Shown here: positions 19,507 to 25,428 of the stretch, piece by piece | How the letters are laid out: each line of letters begins with the position of its first letter | How positions within the stretch are numbered: position 1 is the first letter of the stretch | From: Candidatus Kaiserbacteria bacterium | GTDB lineage: Bacteria; Patescibacteriota; Minisyncoccia; Phycocordibacterales; Phycocordibacteraceae | Assembly (NCBI GenBank): GCA_029288865.1 | Contig: JARIGM010000024.1 | Coordinates: forward strand, 1-36,688 | Reading direction: 5' to 3' | Length of the DNA: 36,688 bases | Translations under genes and position numbers: made by a program | Notes under the pieces: generated by a model | The model's database searches: none | What the model was told of the DNA's origin: nothing | The model's input: the letters and a program-made list of their open reading frames with translations, nothing else

Positions 19507-21729
19507 CTATTTCGCAACGGCGACTGCCTCTTCGAAGCGCACTGAGAGAAGCTTGGAGATGCCATCTGCGCCCATAGTAACGCCGTAGAGGATGCCGGCT
19601 CGGCTCATGGTCTCGCGGTTGTGCGTGATCACGATGAGCTGCGACTTCTTCGCAAGATTCTCGATCATGTCACCGTAACGGCGGCTGTTTGCTTCATCGA
19701 GTGCGGCGTCAGTCTCATCGAGGATGAGAAACGGCGGCGGATTGACCTGGCTCATCGCAAAGATAAGCGCGATGGACGTGAGCGCGCGCTCGCCACCAGA
19801 GAGCTGCATGAGGGACTGCACTTTCTTTTTTGGAAGATGCACAGAAATTTCGATGCCCGGCTTTCCTTTCGCCATGACTTCAGCCTCATCGTCGTCTTCA
19901 TCAATCGCAGCTGCCTCTTCGAGCACGAGCTTTGCCGAGCCGCCGCCGAACATGAGCGAGAAGAATTCCGTGAATGAGGCATTCACCTTCGCAAGACCTT
20001 CGCTGAAGGTCTTCGAGAGTTCGTCGTCGAGATCGTCGATGAGCGTGCGCAGGCCTGCCGCAGACTTCGAAAGGTCTTCGAGCTCATGTGCGAGATATGC
20101 TTCGCGCTCCACTGCGTCCTTGTATTCAGTGCGTACGTCTTCACCTGCTCCGCCTGCCTCTTCGACGCGGATCTTGAGACGCACGATGCCACGGAGCCGA
20201 TCTTCCTGGACACGTCGCTCTTCACTCGGCAATTCGCTCACTGCTTGATATGAAAGTGCTGGCGTGCCGACGATCGCAAGCGCTTCGCTGCGTTCGCGAC
20301 TGAACATCTCATCGAGCTGCGTAAGCTCTTCGAGGCGCGCCGTCAGGCGCGCGATGTTTCCTTCTTCGCGAGCTTTCGTGTCTGCGACGGCGAGCACGCG
20401 GTGACGCTCTTCACGACCGGTTTCTTCATATGCAAATACTGCCTCACGAGCGCGAAGCAACGCTGCGCGCGCGTCTTCAATCGCGCTACCGAGCTTCTGA
20501 TCCTTCTCGATCAGCTCCTTGTGTTCCGCTTCAAGCGTGTACACGAGATTCTCTTCTTCGGCGAGATAGTCATCATTTGGTGACGCGAAGCGCTCGAAGA
20601 ATGCAAAGATCGCATGGCGGATACCTTGAATCGTCGCGCGCAACGCATCAGGATGCACGTCCTCTGGGAAGTTCGTCTGACGATCCACTTCATTACGGAG
20701 TGATTCGAGATCTTCTCGAGACACCTTCACATATGGATCGCGCGACACCTGCTGGCTTCGCTTCTTCGCGCTCTCAAGCGCACCTTCGACGCGACCGATG
20801 TCGCGAGAAAGCTGTGCGCGTTCATTAGTCGCACGATCTAATTCTCGTTCTGCCTGTCGCACGGCTTCCGTACGCTTCATACCCTCGACATCGTTCTTTG
20901 TGCGCTCTTCGAAGAGCGCGAGCTCTGCTTCGGCCGCTCGGAACCGTTCGTTCGCCTCATCTCGCTCCTTCATCGCGCGCGTACGCTCGACACCAAGATA
21001 CGTCTCTTCGATCGCGAAGTATGTCTGATACGCCGCTTGCAGTTCGCGGCGCAATTCTTCTGCACGCTCAAGTCGCTCGACTTGCTTGCCCAAAAAACGA
21101 ATGTGCGGGGCAATCTCACGACGCAACGCTTCCACCTGCTTCACATTCTCTTCGGTCTTTTCAAGTTTTCGCTCAGCTTCTTGTTTCTTGAATTCAAAAA
21201 CTTTCAAGCCAAGCGCGTCCTCGAGCATTGAACGACGCTCACGTGGAGCAGACGCAAGAATGCGATCGGCCTCTCCTTGCGAGATGATGTGATGTCCAGT
21301 CTCGCCAATGTTCGCACTCGCGAGCAATTCTTGAATGTCACGCAGACGCGCCTTAGTACCATTAATGGAATATTCGCTTGACCCATCGCGGAACACGGCG
21401 CGCTCGATGGTGACCTCATCGAAATCGAGCTTCGGGAATAAACGCCCGACATGACCATGAGCGCGATGCGGCGTATTATCGAATACGATTGCGACTGCAG
21501 CGCGGTTTGCGCGCGGTGCCATATGCGAACCCGCGAAGATAAGATCTTCGCTCTTCTTCCCGCGCATGGACTTCATCGACTGTTCGCCGAGCGCGAAGCG
21601 GAACGCTTCTGCGACGTTCGATTTTCCGGAACCGTTCGGTCCCACGATCGATGTGGTCTGGGACGAGAAATCAAGCACGGTTTTCCGCGCAAATGATTTG
21701 AACCCCGCGATCTCCAGCCGCTTCAACAT
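19507..21729 (-). CDS. smc: Short SMC-family chromosome segregation ATPase without a recognisable hinge
   Basis: 740 residues, against about 1150-1200 for bacterial SMC. The N-terminal head is clear: IAGFKSFARKT, Walker A GPNGSGKSN (30-38), and SQGEADRIL. The C-terminal head has the signature LSGGERALTS (643-652), Walker B PFLILDETDAALD (666-678) and the switch region ITHNRETM. The two coiled-coil arms are short (about 170-340 and 385-570). The centre (about 350-385, containing HAIFAFFERFASPNDDYL) has neither the 150-residue SMC hinge nor a CxxC zinc hook. It could still dimerise through the heads or the arm tip. TATACT ends 8 nt before the ATG. No scpA or scpB is nearby. Confidence 0.9.
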   Translation of the reverse strand: MLKRLEIAGFKSFARKTVLDFSSQTTSIVGPNGSGKSNVAEAFRFALGEQSMKSMRGKKSEDLIFAGSHMAPRANRAAVAIVFDNTPHRAHGHVGRLFPKLDFDEVTIERAVFRDGSSEYSINGTKARLRDIQELLASANIGETGHHIISQGEADRILASAPRERRSMLEDALGLKVFEFKKQEAERKLEKTEENVKQVEALRREIAPHIRFLGKQVERLERAEELRRELQAAYQTYFAIEETYLGVERTRAMKERDEANERFRAAEAELALFEERTKNDVEGMKRTEAVRQAERELDRATNERAQLSRDIGRVEGALESAKKRSQQVSRDPYVKVSREDLESLRNEVDRQTNFPEDVHPDALRATIQGIRHAIFAFFERFASPNDDYLAEEENLVYTLEAEHKELIEKDQKLGSAIEDARAALLRAREAVFAYEETGREERHRVLAVADTKAREEGNIARLTARLEELTQLDEMFSRERSEALAIVGTPALSYQAVSELPSEERRVQEDRLRGIVRLKIRVEEAGGAGEDVRTEYKDAVEREAYLAHELEDLSKSAAGLRTLIDDLDDELSKTFSEGLAKVNASFTEFFSLMFGGGSAKLVLEEAAAIDEDDDEAEVMAKGKPGIEISVHLPKKKVQSLMQLSGGERALTSIALIFAMSQVNPPPFLILDETDAALDEANSRRYGDMIENLAKKSQLIVITHNRETMSRAGILYGVTMGADGISKLLSVRFEEAVAVAK

Positions 21730-21799
21730 TTATAGACAGTATAACGTGTAACCAGTTTAAAAAACGAATCCTTTGTCCTGCCCTGTGTATCTTCTCGAT

Positions 21800-22489
21800 T
21801 TACCACCCCGTTGTTTCAAGTGCAGCCTGCGCAGCAGATTGTTCTGCTTCTTGCTTTGAGTTCCCGACTCCTTCGGCAACCTGTTGTGTTCCGACGAATA
21901 CCCCAACGGTGAATTTCTTGTCGTGATCCGGTCCATCTTCCTTGAGGGTCTTGTAGTGCGGCGTCGTGCTCTTGCGATCTTGCGCGACTTCTTGGAAGTG
22001 GCTCTTCGCGTCCTGCCACGTGCGCTTTGCGATCACGTCGTCGATCTTGCCGTAGAGATGCTTCGCAATGAACGCTTCTGCTGTCTCGTATCCTTGATCG
22101 AGATAGATCGCACCGAGCAGAGCCTCGAACGCATTCGCAAGAATGATCTGTCGCGCGCGTCCGGTGTCTTTCGCTTCCCCTTTAGACAAGAGCAGCATGT
22201 CGTTCAGGCCGATTTCGGTTGCCGTGTCTGCAAGCGAGAACGTATTCACGAGCGCTGCGCGATACGCCGTCAGATCGCCTTCCGGCTTCGTCGGGAATTT
22301 CGTGAAAAGGAAATGTGTCACCGCGAGCTCCAGCACCGCGTCCCCCAAGAACTCCAAGCGTTCGTTGTGATGCGTGATGGTCGCCTTGTTTTCATTCAAA
22401 TAGGAACGGTGCGTCAGCGCCTCGATCAGAAGATCCAGGTTATTAAATGTAAGCCCTAGTTGTTTTGCATGGCCTTCGAATTCAGGCAT
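21800..22489 (-). CDS. rnc: Ribonuclease III
   Basis: 229 residues. Cleaves double-stranded RNA in rRNA and mRNA processing. The signature NERLEFLGDAVLE (42-54) supplies E43 and D50. The second catalytic pair, Asp-x-x-Glu in E. coli, reads ANAFEALLGAIYLD with N119 and E122, so the Asp is an Asn, as in a number of other bacterial enzymes. A C-terminal double-stranded RNA-binding domain covers about 155-229 (PHYKTLKEDGPDHDKKFTV, then GNSKQEAEQSAAQAAL). TGC-TATAAC ends 8 nt before the ATG. It is upstream of smc in the same direction, with a 70-nt gap, the order rnc-smc seen in many Firmicutes. Confidence 0.96.
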   Translation of the reverse strand: MPEFEGHAKQLGLTFNNLDLLIEALTHRSYLNENKATITHHNERLEFLGDAVLELAVTHFLFTKFPTKPEGDLTAYRAALVNTFSLADTATEIGLNDMLLLSKGEAKDTGRARQIILANAFEALLGAIYLDQGYETAEAFIAKHLYGKIDDVIAKRTWQDAKSHFQEVAQDRKSTTPHYKTLKEDGPDHDKKFTVGVFVGTQQVAEGVGNSKQEAEQSAAQAALETTGW

Positions 22490-22497
22490 ATAAGTAG

Positions 22498-22506
22498 GTT
22501 ATAGCA
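22498..22506 (-). promoter_or_regulatory. Extended -10 of rnc
   Basis: TGC-TATAAC on the minus strand, ending 8 nt before the ATG at 22489. The large inverted repeat begins 10 nt further upstream. Confidence 0.55.
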
Positions 22507-22515
22507 CAGGTACGC

Positions 22516-22626
22516 ACAGAACAGGTAATGCGGTGAGGGAGGCTCTCGGAGCGCGACGGCGAGAGAGCGAGCCGATTTTTCAGCAGAAAAATACGGCGTA
22601 CTCCCGAGACGCATTACCTGTTCTGT
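22516..22626. repeat. 111-nt branched inverted-repeat element after nusB-nudix
   Basis: Perfect 17-bp arms at 22516-22532 and 22610-22626 enclose 77 nt. The stem continues after a 4-nt internal loop with GGGAG/CTCCC. Inside are CTCTCG/CGAGAG (22543-22548 with 22560-22565) and GCCG-ATTTTTC with GAAAAAT-CGGC (22571-22597). The right arm overlaps the last codons and stop of nusB-nudix. The layout recalls small structured repeat families, but only one copy is in this window. Confidence 0.75.
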
Positions 22627-23516
22627 GACGCGTGGTCGAGAAGCACTTGCACACCCGCCGTCACGATCGGCAGCATGTCGTCATAGAAGTTGAGGTCGAG
22701 AATATCCGGCAAACGGAACCATTTCGCGTCATCAAGACCGCCGCTCTTCTTGAGCTCAAGCTGTTCGAATGGCGCTTCCACCAAGAAGAAATACACGTGC
22801 TTACGGACTTTTCCCTTCTCAGGGTGCGATGCGATGTATTCGTTCTCACCCACTTTCTCCCCGACCGTGCACGAGAGTCCGAGTTCTTCCTTCACCACGC
22901 GCGTCACACCTGCTTGCGGCGTTGGATCCTTTTCTATATGCCCCTTCGAGAGCGTCCAGTGTCCAAACACATCATGCACGAGCGCGAGATAATACTGGCC
23001 TTCGTGCTTCGCATAAATGATTGCCCCGCCGAGCTTTTCCATCGGCAAGTCTTCGCGACGAACGCGCTCCTTCTTTCCATGCTCGTCCTTGCCGGGCTCA
23101 CCCATTTCTTTGTATACGGCACCGAGTACTCCATTTATGAATCGGCCTGACGAATCGCCGCCGAATATCTTCGCGAGTTCTATCGCCTCATTTATAGCTA
23201 CTTTGGCTGGCACCTGCGTGCGGTCTGCGAAGAGCAGCTCGAAAAGACCGATGCGGAGTATGTTTCGGTCTACGGGTGCGATCTTCGCGAGCGGCCAATC
23301 AGGCGCTGCTTTTTCTATCACGAGGTCGAGGTCTGCGCGTTTTGCGATGACCCCATCGAGGAGTTGCTCCATAAAAGCCTTGTCCGTATCTTCCCCGCCG
23401 AATTCATCGACGTTGCGCGCAAGGATCTCCTTGGTCGCAGAATCTTCGGCATGCGTTGTATCCCACTCGAAAAGAGTTTGAAGGACGACGGATCGGGCAA
23501 GGTGGCGGTTGGCCAT
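22614..23516 (-). CDS. nusB: NusB - Nudix fusion protein
   Basis: 300 residues in one frame. Residues 1-140 are NusB (transcription antitermination, binds boxA RNA): RHLARSVVLQTLFEWD, APVDRNILRIGLFELLF, VAINEAIELAKIFGGDSSGRF in parts, INGVLGAVYK. After a charged linker (about 140-158) follows a Nudix hydrolase fold to the end. The Nudix box at 192-214 (GHIEKDPTPQAGVTRVVKEELGL) has G192, R206, E210, E211 and G213, but the first Glu is P198 and the Glu after Arg is V207. Catalysis may be altered, though the EE pair that binds metal is kept. A promoter lies at 23579-23607. I see no frameshift, so the fusion is real as sequenced. Confidence 0.92.
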   Translation of the reverse strand: MANRHLARSVVLQTLFEWDTTHAEDSATKEILARNVDEFGGEDTDKAFMEQLLDGVIAKRADLDLVIEKAAPDWPLAKIAPVDRNILRIGLFELLFADRTQVPAKVAINEAIELAKIFGGDSSGRFINGVLGAVYKEMGEPGKDEHGKKERVRREDLPMEKLGGAIIYAKHEGQYYLALVHDVFGHWTLSKGHIEKDPTPQAGVTRVVKEELGLSCTVGEKVGENEYIASHPEKGKVRKHVYFFLVEAPFEQLELKKSGGLDDAKWFRLPDILDLNFYDDMLPIVTAGVQVLLDHASQNR

Positions 23517-23578
23517 ATAAAGAGCGGGTACCTAGATACGATAGCACGCCGCATCGAAACGCCATAAATTACACGGTG

Positions 23579-23607
23579 TGTATAAGTTTTTCAGAAAGAT
23601 TTCACAA
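23579..23607 (-). promoter_or_regulatory. Promoter of nusB-nudix
   Basis: On the minus strand TTGTGA (23607-23602), 17-nt spacer, TATACA (23584-23579). The leader would be about 55 nt. Confidence 0.6.
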
Positions 23608-23652
23608 CCGCTTGAACTTTATTTGAACTCCCTCTTTGTACCGTGTTGGTAC

Positions 23653-23721
23653 GCCGGTGGACTGGTGCGATGCCAACCCTCATCAAGTTGCGCATCGAGG
23701 GTCCGATTCCCTCCACCGGCA
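23653..23721 (+). ncRNA. tRNA-like structure, copy 1
   Basis: Acceptor GCCGGTG (23653-23659) pairs with CACCGGC (23714-23720), then a discriminator A and TAG, with no encoded CCA. The T-arm GAGGG-TCCGATT-CCCTC (23697-23713) directly abuts the acceptor. A 9-nt segment GACTGGTGC replaces the D arm but keeps GG. The third arm is GATGCCAAC (23669-23677) with GTTG-C-GCATC (23687-23696), 9 bp with one bulged C, and loop CCTCATCAA. There is no variable loop. This resembles the tRNA-like domain of tmRNA more than a cloverleaf tRNA. It lies between nusB-nudix (-) and rpmF (-), on the other strand. A promoter is unclear (TTGAAC at 23612 with a weak -10). Confidence 0.65.
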
Positions 23722-23730
23722 TAGCGACCG

Positions 23731-23760
23731 TTGACAGGAATAAATCTGAAGGAGTATAAT
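23731..23760 (+). promoter_or_regulatory. Near-consensus promoter of small RNA copy 1
   Basis: TTGACA (23731-23736), 18-nt spacer ending GAAGGAG, TATAAT (23755-23760). It begins 10 nt after the tRNA-like structure. Confidence 0.85.
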
Positions 23761-23766
23761 TATCTC

Positions 23767-23835
23767 GATGAGGGTTGGCTCGCACTAGCGATGCGCGACG
23801 AAAACAAAAGAGCCGCAAGCGGCTCTTTTGTTTTT
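23767..23835 (+). ncRNA. Small RNA complementary to tRNA-like copy 1
   Basis: Predicted to start at G23767, 6 nt after TATAAT, and to end in a perfect 15-bp terminator (23801-23815 with 23820-23834). GATGAGGGTTGGC (23767-23779) is the exact reverse complement of 23672-23684 in the tRNA-like structure, covering its loop and stem. TCGCAC (23780-23785) extends this with a single bulge, for 19 bp in total. TCGC-ACTA-GCGA can form a small hairpin. It also contains a six-codon frame (ATG at 23768, TAG at 23786-23788). Confidence 0.65.
23801..23835 (+). terminator. Terminator of small RNA copy 1
   Basis: 15-bp stem with loop CAAG and a T-rich end (TTTTGTTTTT). Confidence 0.92.
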
Positions 23836-23861
23836 ACTTACCCACGACCCCAGACTTAATA

Positions 23862-23892
23862 AAAAATGGCGCTTATTGAGGGCGTCATTTTT
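23862..23892. terminator. Terminator after rpmF
   Basis: Arms 23862-23872 and 23882-23892 pair over 11 bp with one wobble or mismatch. The minus strand ends in TTTTTTATT; the plus strand is also T-rich. Confidence 0.65.
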
Positions 23893-23907
23893 GTATCATT
23901 TTTTACT

Positions 23908-24282
23908 TTACTTGCTGCCGCTGCGGCGAACACCTACCTTTGCCTTGCCCTTCACTCCCTTATCAAGGACTCCCTGAGAAAGCTTCTCGCTCTTCTCTTC
24001 CGCGACATTGTGCTTCTCAGCGTGTACTGGCTCGTTCACACCTTCAGCATGTACATGCTCGCGCTTGCCCTTTGCTTTCTTCTCCTCCTTCTTAGATTCA
24101 GCCTTCAACTCCTTTTTGGAGATGATCTGAATACCGCGGTACATGCCCGTGGTCTCGTCGAGGCGATGAGGAAGGCGGAGCTTGCCGCTTGTCTTATCGG
24201 TAACGATAGTAGTCCCCGCGAGCGCGTGATGGCTGCGGCGGTTTTTGGTATGAGAACTGGTGTGGCGCATTCGTACTGACAT
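23908..24282 (-). CDS. rpmF: 50S ribosomal protein bL32, cysteine-free, with charged C-terminal extension
   Basis: 124 residues; bL32 is usually 55-65. The start MSVRMRHTSSHTKNRRSHHAL is the typical bL32 N-terminus. The zinc-ribbon positions that often carry four cysteines read VTDKTSGKLRLPHR, with none. After GMYRGIQII (about residue 53) comes a 70-residue extension rich in Lys, Glu, Ala and Gly, with two His-Ala-Glu repeats (EHVHAEGVNEPVHAEKHN). I chose the ATG at 24282 because it begins the conserved sequence and TGG-TATGGT ends 7 nt upstream. The tail may contact rRNA or be disordered. It is a single-gene unit with its own promoter and terminator. Confidence 0.9.
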   Translation of the reverse strand: MSVRMRHTSSHTKNRRSHHALAGTTIVTDKTSGKLRLPHRLDETTGMYRGIQIISKKELKAESKKEEKKAKGKREHVHAEGVNEPVHAEKHNVAEEKSEKLSQGVLDKGVKGKAKVGVRRSGSK

Positions 24283-24289
24283 ACCGAAC

Positions 24290-24318
24290 ACCATACCATA
24301 TGGCTGTTTAAAAGGCAA
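24290..24318 (-). promoter_or_regulatory. rpmF promoter, leaderless type
   Basis: On the minus strand TTGCCT (24318-24313), 17-nt spacer, TATGGT (24295-24290) preceded by TGG, ending 7 nt before the ATG at 24282. Confidence 0.6.
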
Positions 24319-24507
24319 AATCGACCCGCTTCGCATCTCATCCGTAATCCACCCTTATTTCATTGCGTATTTTGGCATTTTGGGGCAGTATGAACGTAGC
24401 CGCCCCATCAAGGACAGCGGCTGGTTACCCCGGGATACGACTGGCGTTATGCAATCGTCTCGGGCAATCGATATAAACCCTCAACATCAGCCCATTGGGA
24501 GATGTTC

Positions 24508-24642
24508 ATGTCCACGACAACTGTTCCTCAACTGCACTTTTTCAATACGGGAGGGATCGGCGCGAGTATGCGCATCGACTGGAGCGACCCTGGCAATCGC
24601 CTCAAACGATACCGCCTCGGCAGTAGTCAGTCCCTGGCATAA
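24508..24642 (+). CDS. Small protein of 44 residues, function unknown
   Basis: The frame MSTTTVPQLHFFNTGG... ends SSQSLA at TAA 24640-24642. It is the only candidate gene in the 471-nt gap between rpmF and rnhB. GGGAG at 24497-24501 lies 6 nt before the ATG. The leader can fold AACATC (24483-24488) with GATGTT (24501-24506) and CCC with GGG inside, which would hide that ribosome-binding site. TATAAA at 24472-24477 may be the -10. The stop codon sits in the loop of a 10-bp hairpin (24628-24637 with 24651-24660), and a terminator follows at 24725. The product is basic at its C-terminal half and has no membrane segment. Short length makes it uncertain. The remaining 24299-24470 shows only possible alternative stems and no gene. 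Confidence 0.45.
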   Translation: MSTTTVPQLHFFNTGGIGASMRIDWSDPGNRLKRYRLGSSQSLA

Positions 24643-24724
24643 CGCCCGATCCAGGGACTGAACCACTTACCATTCATATTTCCTCAGGGAAATCACATCG
24701 CGAATGTGCCAATACACATTCAGG

Positions 24725-24752
24725 AGCCCGACGCTTTGCGCCGGGCTTTTCT
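24725..24752 (+). terminator. Terminator downstream of the 44-residue gene
   Basis: AGCCCG-A-CGC-TTT-GCG-C-CGGGCT followed by TTTCT. It lies just before the end of rnhB on the other strand. Confidence 0.75.
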
Positions 24753-24753
24753 A

Positions 24754-25350
24754 TTACGCACCCTCGAGAAATCGGGTGAGGAATGTTTTCCGGTGCTCGG
24801 GAGAAAGCCCATACGCGCGGATCGCATCATAGTGCGCTTTCGTGCCATAGCCTTTATGTTTCTCAAAGCCATAGTTCGCATGTATGAGCGCTAGCTCAAC
24901 CATAAGCCGATCGCGCGTCACTTTCGCTGCGACCGACGCAAGCATGATGGCCGGCACGATACCGTCCCCACCAATGATCGTCTCTTGTGCATACTCGCGT
25001 GGCGCGAGCAGTGATCCGTCCAAAAAGACCTTCCCTTCTGTCGGATCAGACATGAGTGCGCGGATTCCCTCGGCAGCGCCGTCATATACGGAAGGCACGA
25101 TGCCATCTGAATCAATCTGTGCCGCACTTCGAAGCGCGACATGATATTTAAGTTCCTCTACAGCCACACGTTCCTGCAACAGTTCGAAAATTCGCTCACG
25201 TGCTTTTTCGCTCATTTGCTTCGAATCATTTAGCCCCGAGAACACACTCAAGAAATCAAACCCCTCGGGCGCCACCACCACTCCGACTGCCACTGGTCCC
25301 GCAATCGGCCCCCTCCCCGCCTCATCCACGCCCACGATCAACTTTGTCAT
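24754..25350 (-). CDS. rnhB: Ribonuclease HII
   Basis: 198 residues. Removes ribonucleotides from DNA and degrades RNA:DNA hybrids. The catalytic motif VDEAGRGPIAGPV holds D9 and E10; FLDGS provides D111 and AAKVTRDRLM provides D147, so the DEDD set is complete. The C-terminal HKGYGTKAHYDAIRAYGLSPEHRKTF is typical of the family. TGA-TAGACT ends 6 nt before the ATG with no Shine-Dalgarno sequence. It is divergent from dnaE across a 78-nt gap that contains a perfect hairpin. Confidence 0.96.
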   Translation of the reverse strand: MTKLIVGVDEAGRGPIAGPVAVGVVVAPEGFDFLSVFSGLNDSKQMSEKARERIFELLQERVAVEELKYHVALRSAAQIDSDGIVPSVYDGAAEGIRALMSDPTEGKVFLDGSLLAPREYAQETIIGGDGIVPAIMLASVAAKVTRDRLMVELALIHANYGFEKHKGYGTKAHYDAIRAYGLSPEHRKTFLTRFLEGA

Positions 25351-25356
25351 CGGTAC

Positions 25357-25365
25357 AGTCTATCA
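25357..25365 (-). promoter_or_regulatory. Extended -10 of rnhB
   Basis: TGA-TAGACT on the minus strand, 6 nt before the ATG. Confidence 0.55.
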
Positions 25366-25377
25366 GTTATATGGGAA

Positions 25378-25402
25378 GCCCCGGAGCGGTACGCTGCGGG
25401 GC
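25378..25402. other. Hairpin between the divergent rnhB and dnaE promoters
   Basis: GCCCCG-G-AGCG-GTA-CGCT-G-CGGGGC: 10 bp interrupted by one G-G mismatch. It lies between the two -10 boxes and may be an operator or a DNA cruciform. No T-tract. Confidence 0.5.
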
Positions 25403-25413
25403 ATACATATCTT

Positions 25414-25422
25414 TGATAGAAT
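25414..25422 (+). promoter_or_regulatory. Extended -10 of dnaE
   Basis: TGA-TAGAAT, 6 nt before the ATG at 25429; the intervening GGAG is too close (2 nt) for a normal Shine-Dalgarno sequence. Confidence 0.55.
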
Positions 25423-25428
25423 GGAGTT

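Noticed and set aside
23653-23721. A normal tRNA gene
   Set aside because: There is no D stem, no variable loop, a 9-nt anticodon-like loop and a 9-bp bulged stem. It cannot be read as a cloverleaf in either copy.
23591-23818. Minus-strand frame encoding a peptide with EGIGPS
   Set aside because: GIEPS/GFEPS-type peptides arise from translating the T-arm of tRNA genes in antisense. Here the frame runs through the tRNA-like structure and the promoter, so it is an artefact. The same holds for the frame at 28676-28969.
24382-24422. Two mutually exclusive hairpins (GGGGC/GCCCC and AGCCGC/GCGGCT), riboswitch-like
   Set aside because: The stems are short, no ligand-core motif is recognisable, and no promoter is convincing. 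Kept only as a remark.
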